Below, piece after piece: positions 18,287 to 18,816 of a DNA stretch of 18,816 bases. Position numbers and translations under genes: made by a program. Location: assembly GCA_945897765.1 (NCBI GenBank), contig CAMDGP010000014.1, positions 1 to 18,816 on the forward strand, given 5' to 3'. Source of the stretch: Chitinophaga pinensis. Lineage in GTDB: Bacteria; Bacteroidota; Bacteroidia; Flavobacteriales_D; Crocinitomicaceae. Positions within the stretch are counted from its first letter, which is position 1, and each line of letters begins with the position of its first letter. The notes below the pieces were generated by a model that did not search any database, was not told the origin of the DNA, and saw only the letters and a list, made by a program, of their open reading frames with translations.

Positions 18287-18816
18287 ATGAAATTATCTAT
18301 TACATTTTTTGCCTTTTTATTATCTTTTTTGTCTTTTTCGCAGGTTGCTTGTGACAGTACTGCATCAGAAATTTCAATTTGTCAAGGTGATCTTCCTTAT
18401 TTTTGGAATAATGAAAATTACACAACTTCGGGGACTTATATCGATACGTTACAAAATGAAAATGCGTGCGATTCTATTATAGTGTTAATTTTAACAATAA
18501 CTCTAACATCTACTGAAACAACAAATGTTACTGTTTGTGAAGCCAATTTACCCTATATATGGAATAATGAAAACTACACAATTTCCGGTACTTACTATGA
18601 CTCAACTTTTACAGTAAGTGAAGGGTGTGATTCTGTAAATATTTTGAATCTATTCGTAATACCTTTCCCAAATGTCAACATAAGCGATACTGCAATTTGT
18701 CCTGGAAGTTTTGTTACATTATTTGCTGGAAATACTTCGCTGAGCTGTGATTTAGCAGATCCTATTTGTGTGGATGGTGTTACAACTTATCCAAATCAAA
18801 CAAACACAACAGCACC
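18287..18816 (+). CDS. Large secreted repeat protein, N-terminal part (incomplete)
   Basis: The frame is open from the ATG to the end of the window (176 residues). A signal peptide (MKLSITFFAFLLSFLSFSQ) is followed by two copies of a roughly 50-residue repeat. Unit 1 (28-77) is ICQGDLPYFWNNENYTTSGT, then TLQNENACDSIIVLILTI; unit 2 (80-126) is VTVCEANLPYIWNNENYTIS, then a SEGCDSVNILNLFV end. Cysteines occur at matching places in both units. A third stretch with TAICPGSFVTLFAG begins another domain. Repeats of this W-N-x-x-x-Y ... GCDS type are typical of long secreted proteins exported by the T9SS in Bacteroidota, with a sorting domain at the far end that is not in view here. It may be an adhesin or surface-layer-like protein. 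The role is unknown and the rest is missing. Confidence 0.82.
   Translation, partial: MKLSITFFAFLLSFLSFSQVACDSTASEISICQGDLPYFWNNENYTTSGTYIDTLQNENACDSIIVLILTITLTSTETTNVTVCEANLPYIWNNENYTISGTYYDSTFTVSEGCDSVNILNLFVIPFPNVNISDTAICPGSFVTLFAGNTSLSCDLADPICVDGVTTYPNQTNTTA

Overview
The window looks like a piece of a Bacteroidota chromosome, probably a flavobacterium-like or Crocinitomicaceae-like lineage. The reasons are high AT content, several -7 promoter elements of the TAnnTTTG type with no obvious Shine-Dalgarno sites, lipoproteins and secreted proteins with FISUMP, MORN and T9SS-style repeats, a DUF3127 protein, and an AbiEii toxin with an antitoxin of the style common in Bacteroidota. Genus cannot be fixed from sequence alone.

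Layout. (1) 1-2.8 kb, minus strand: a tRNA-Arg(UCG) with its terminator, then a tight operon running cyanophycinase, isoaspartyl peptidase, M48 lipoprotein protease. The first two form a complete cyanophycin-breakdown pair (polymer to beta-Asp-Arg to Asp plus Arg). No cyanophycin synthetase is present here. (2) 2.8-7.6 kb, plus strand: a large palindrome, a tandem helix-turn-helix regulator, a lipoprotein, and a 797-residue FISUMP-MORN-FISUMP secreted protein followed by a decayed FISUMP tail and a UUCG-capped terminator. The lipoprotein and FISUMP genes carry nearly identical promoter-leader cassettes, and a diverged copy of the promoter half lies before the regulator. (3) 7.6-14.3 kb, plus strand: an accessory, toxin-rich stretch with an XRE antitoxin/AbiEii nucleotidyltransferase pair, an AAA_14-DUF4143 ATPase, a periplasm-facing TPR-CHAT protease and a Fic AMP-transferase. 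(4) 14.3-17.2 kb, minus strand: an ECF sigma factor translationally coupled to a membrane-anchored TPR protein that looks like its anti-sigma factor, a DUF3127 protein with an SSB-like acidic tip, and a flavin reductase. (5) 17.3 kb to end, plus strand: a YwqK/MORN_2 repeat protein and the start of a large secreted repeat protein that runs off the window.

Two themes cut across the gene list. First, a dispersed palindromic repeat family built on AAAGTTCCGCAGGATTTG and its reverse complement occurs in four clusters at gene borders, one of which supplies the last codons and stop of the toxin gene. A related family has a GGATTTAAATCC core. Second, a regulatory cassette (19-bp palindrome, then TTGCA starting exactly 33 bp after the palindrome start, then a conserved structured leader) links the tandem-HTH gene to its neighbours and may define a small regulon. 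The most interesting protein-level hypothesis is a surface signalling set made of the CHAT protease, the membrane TPR anti-sigma-like protein and the ECF sigma factor, separated only by the fic gene.
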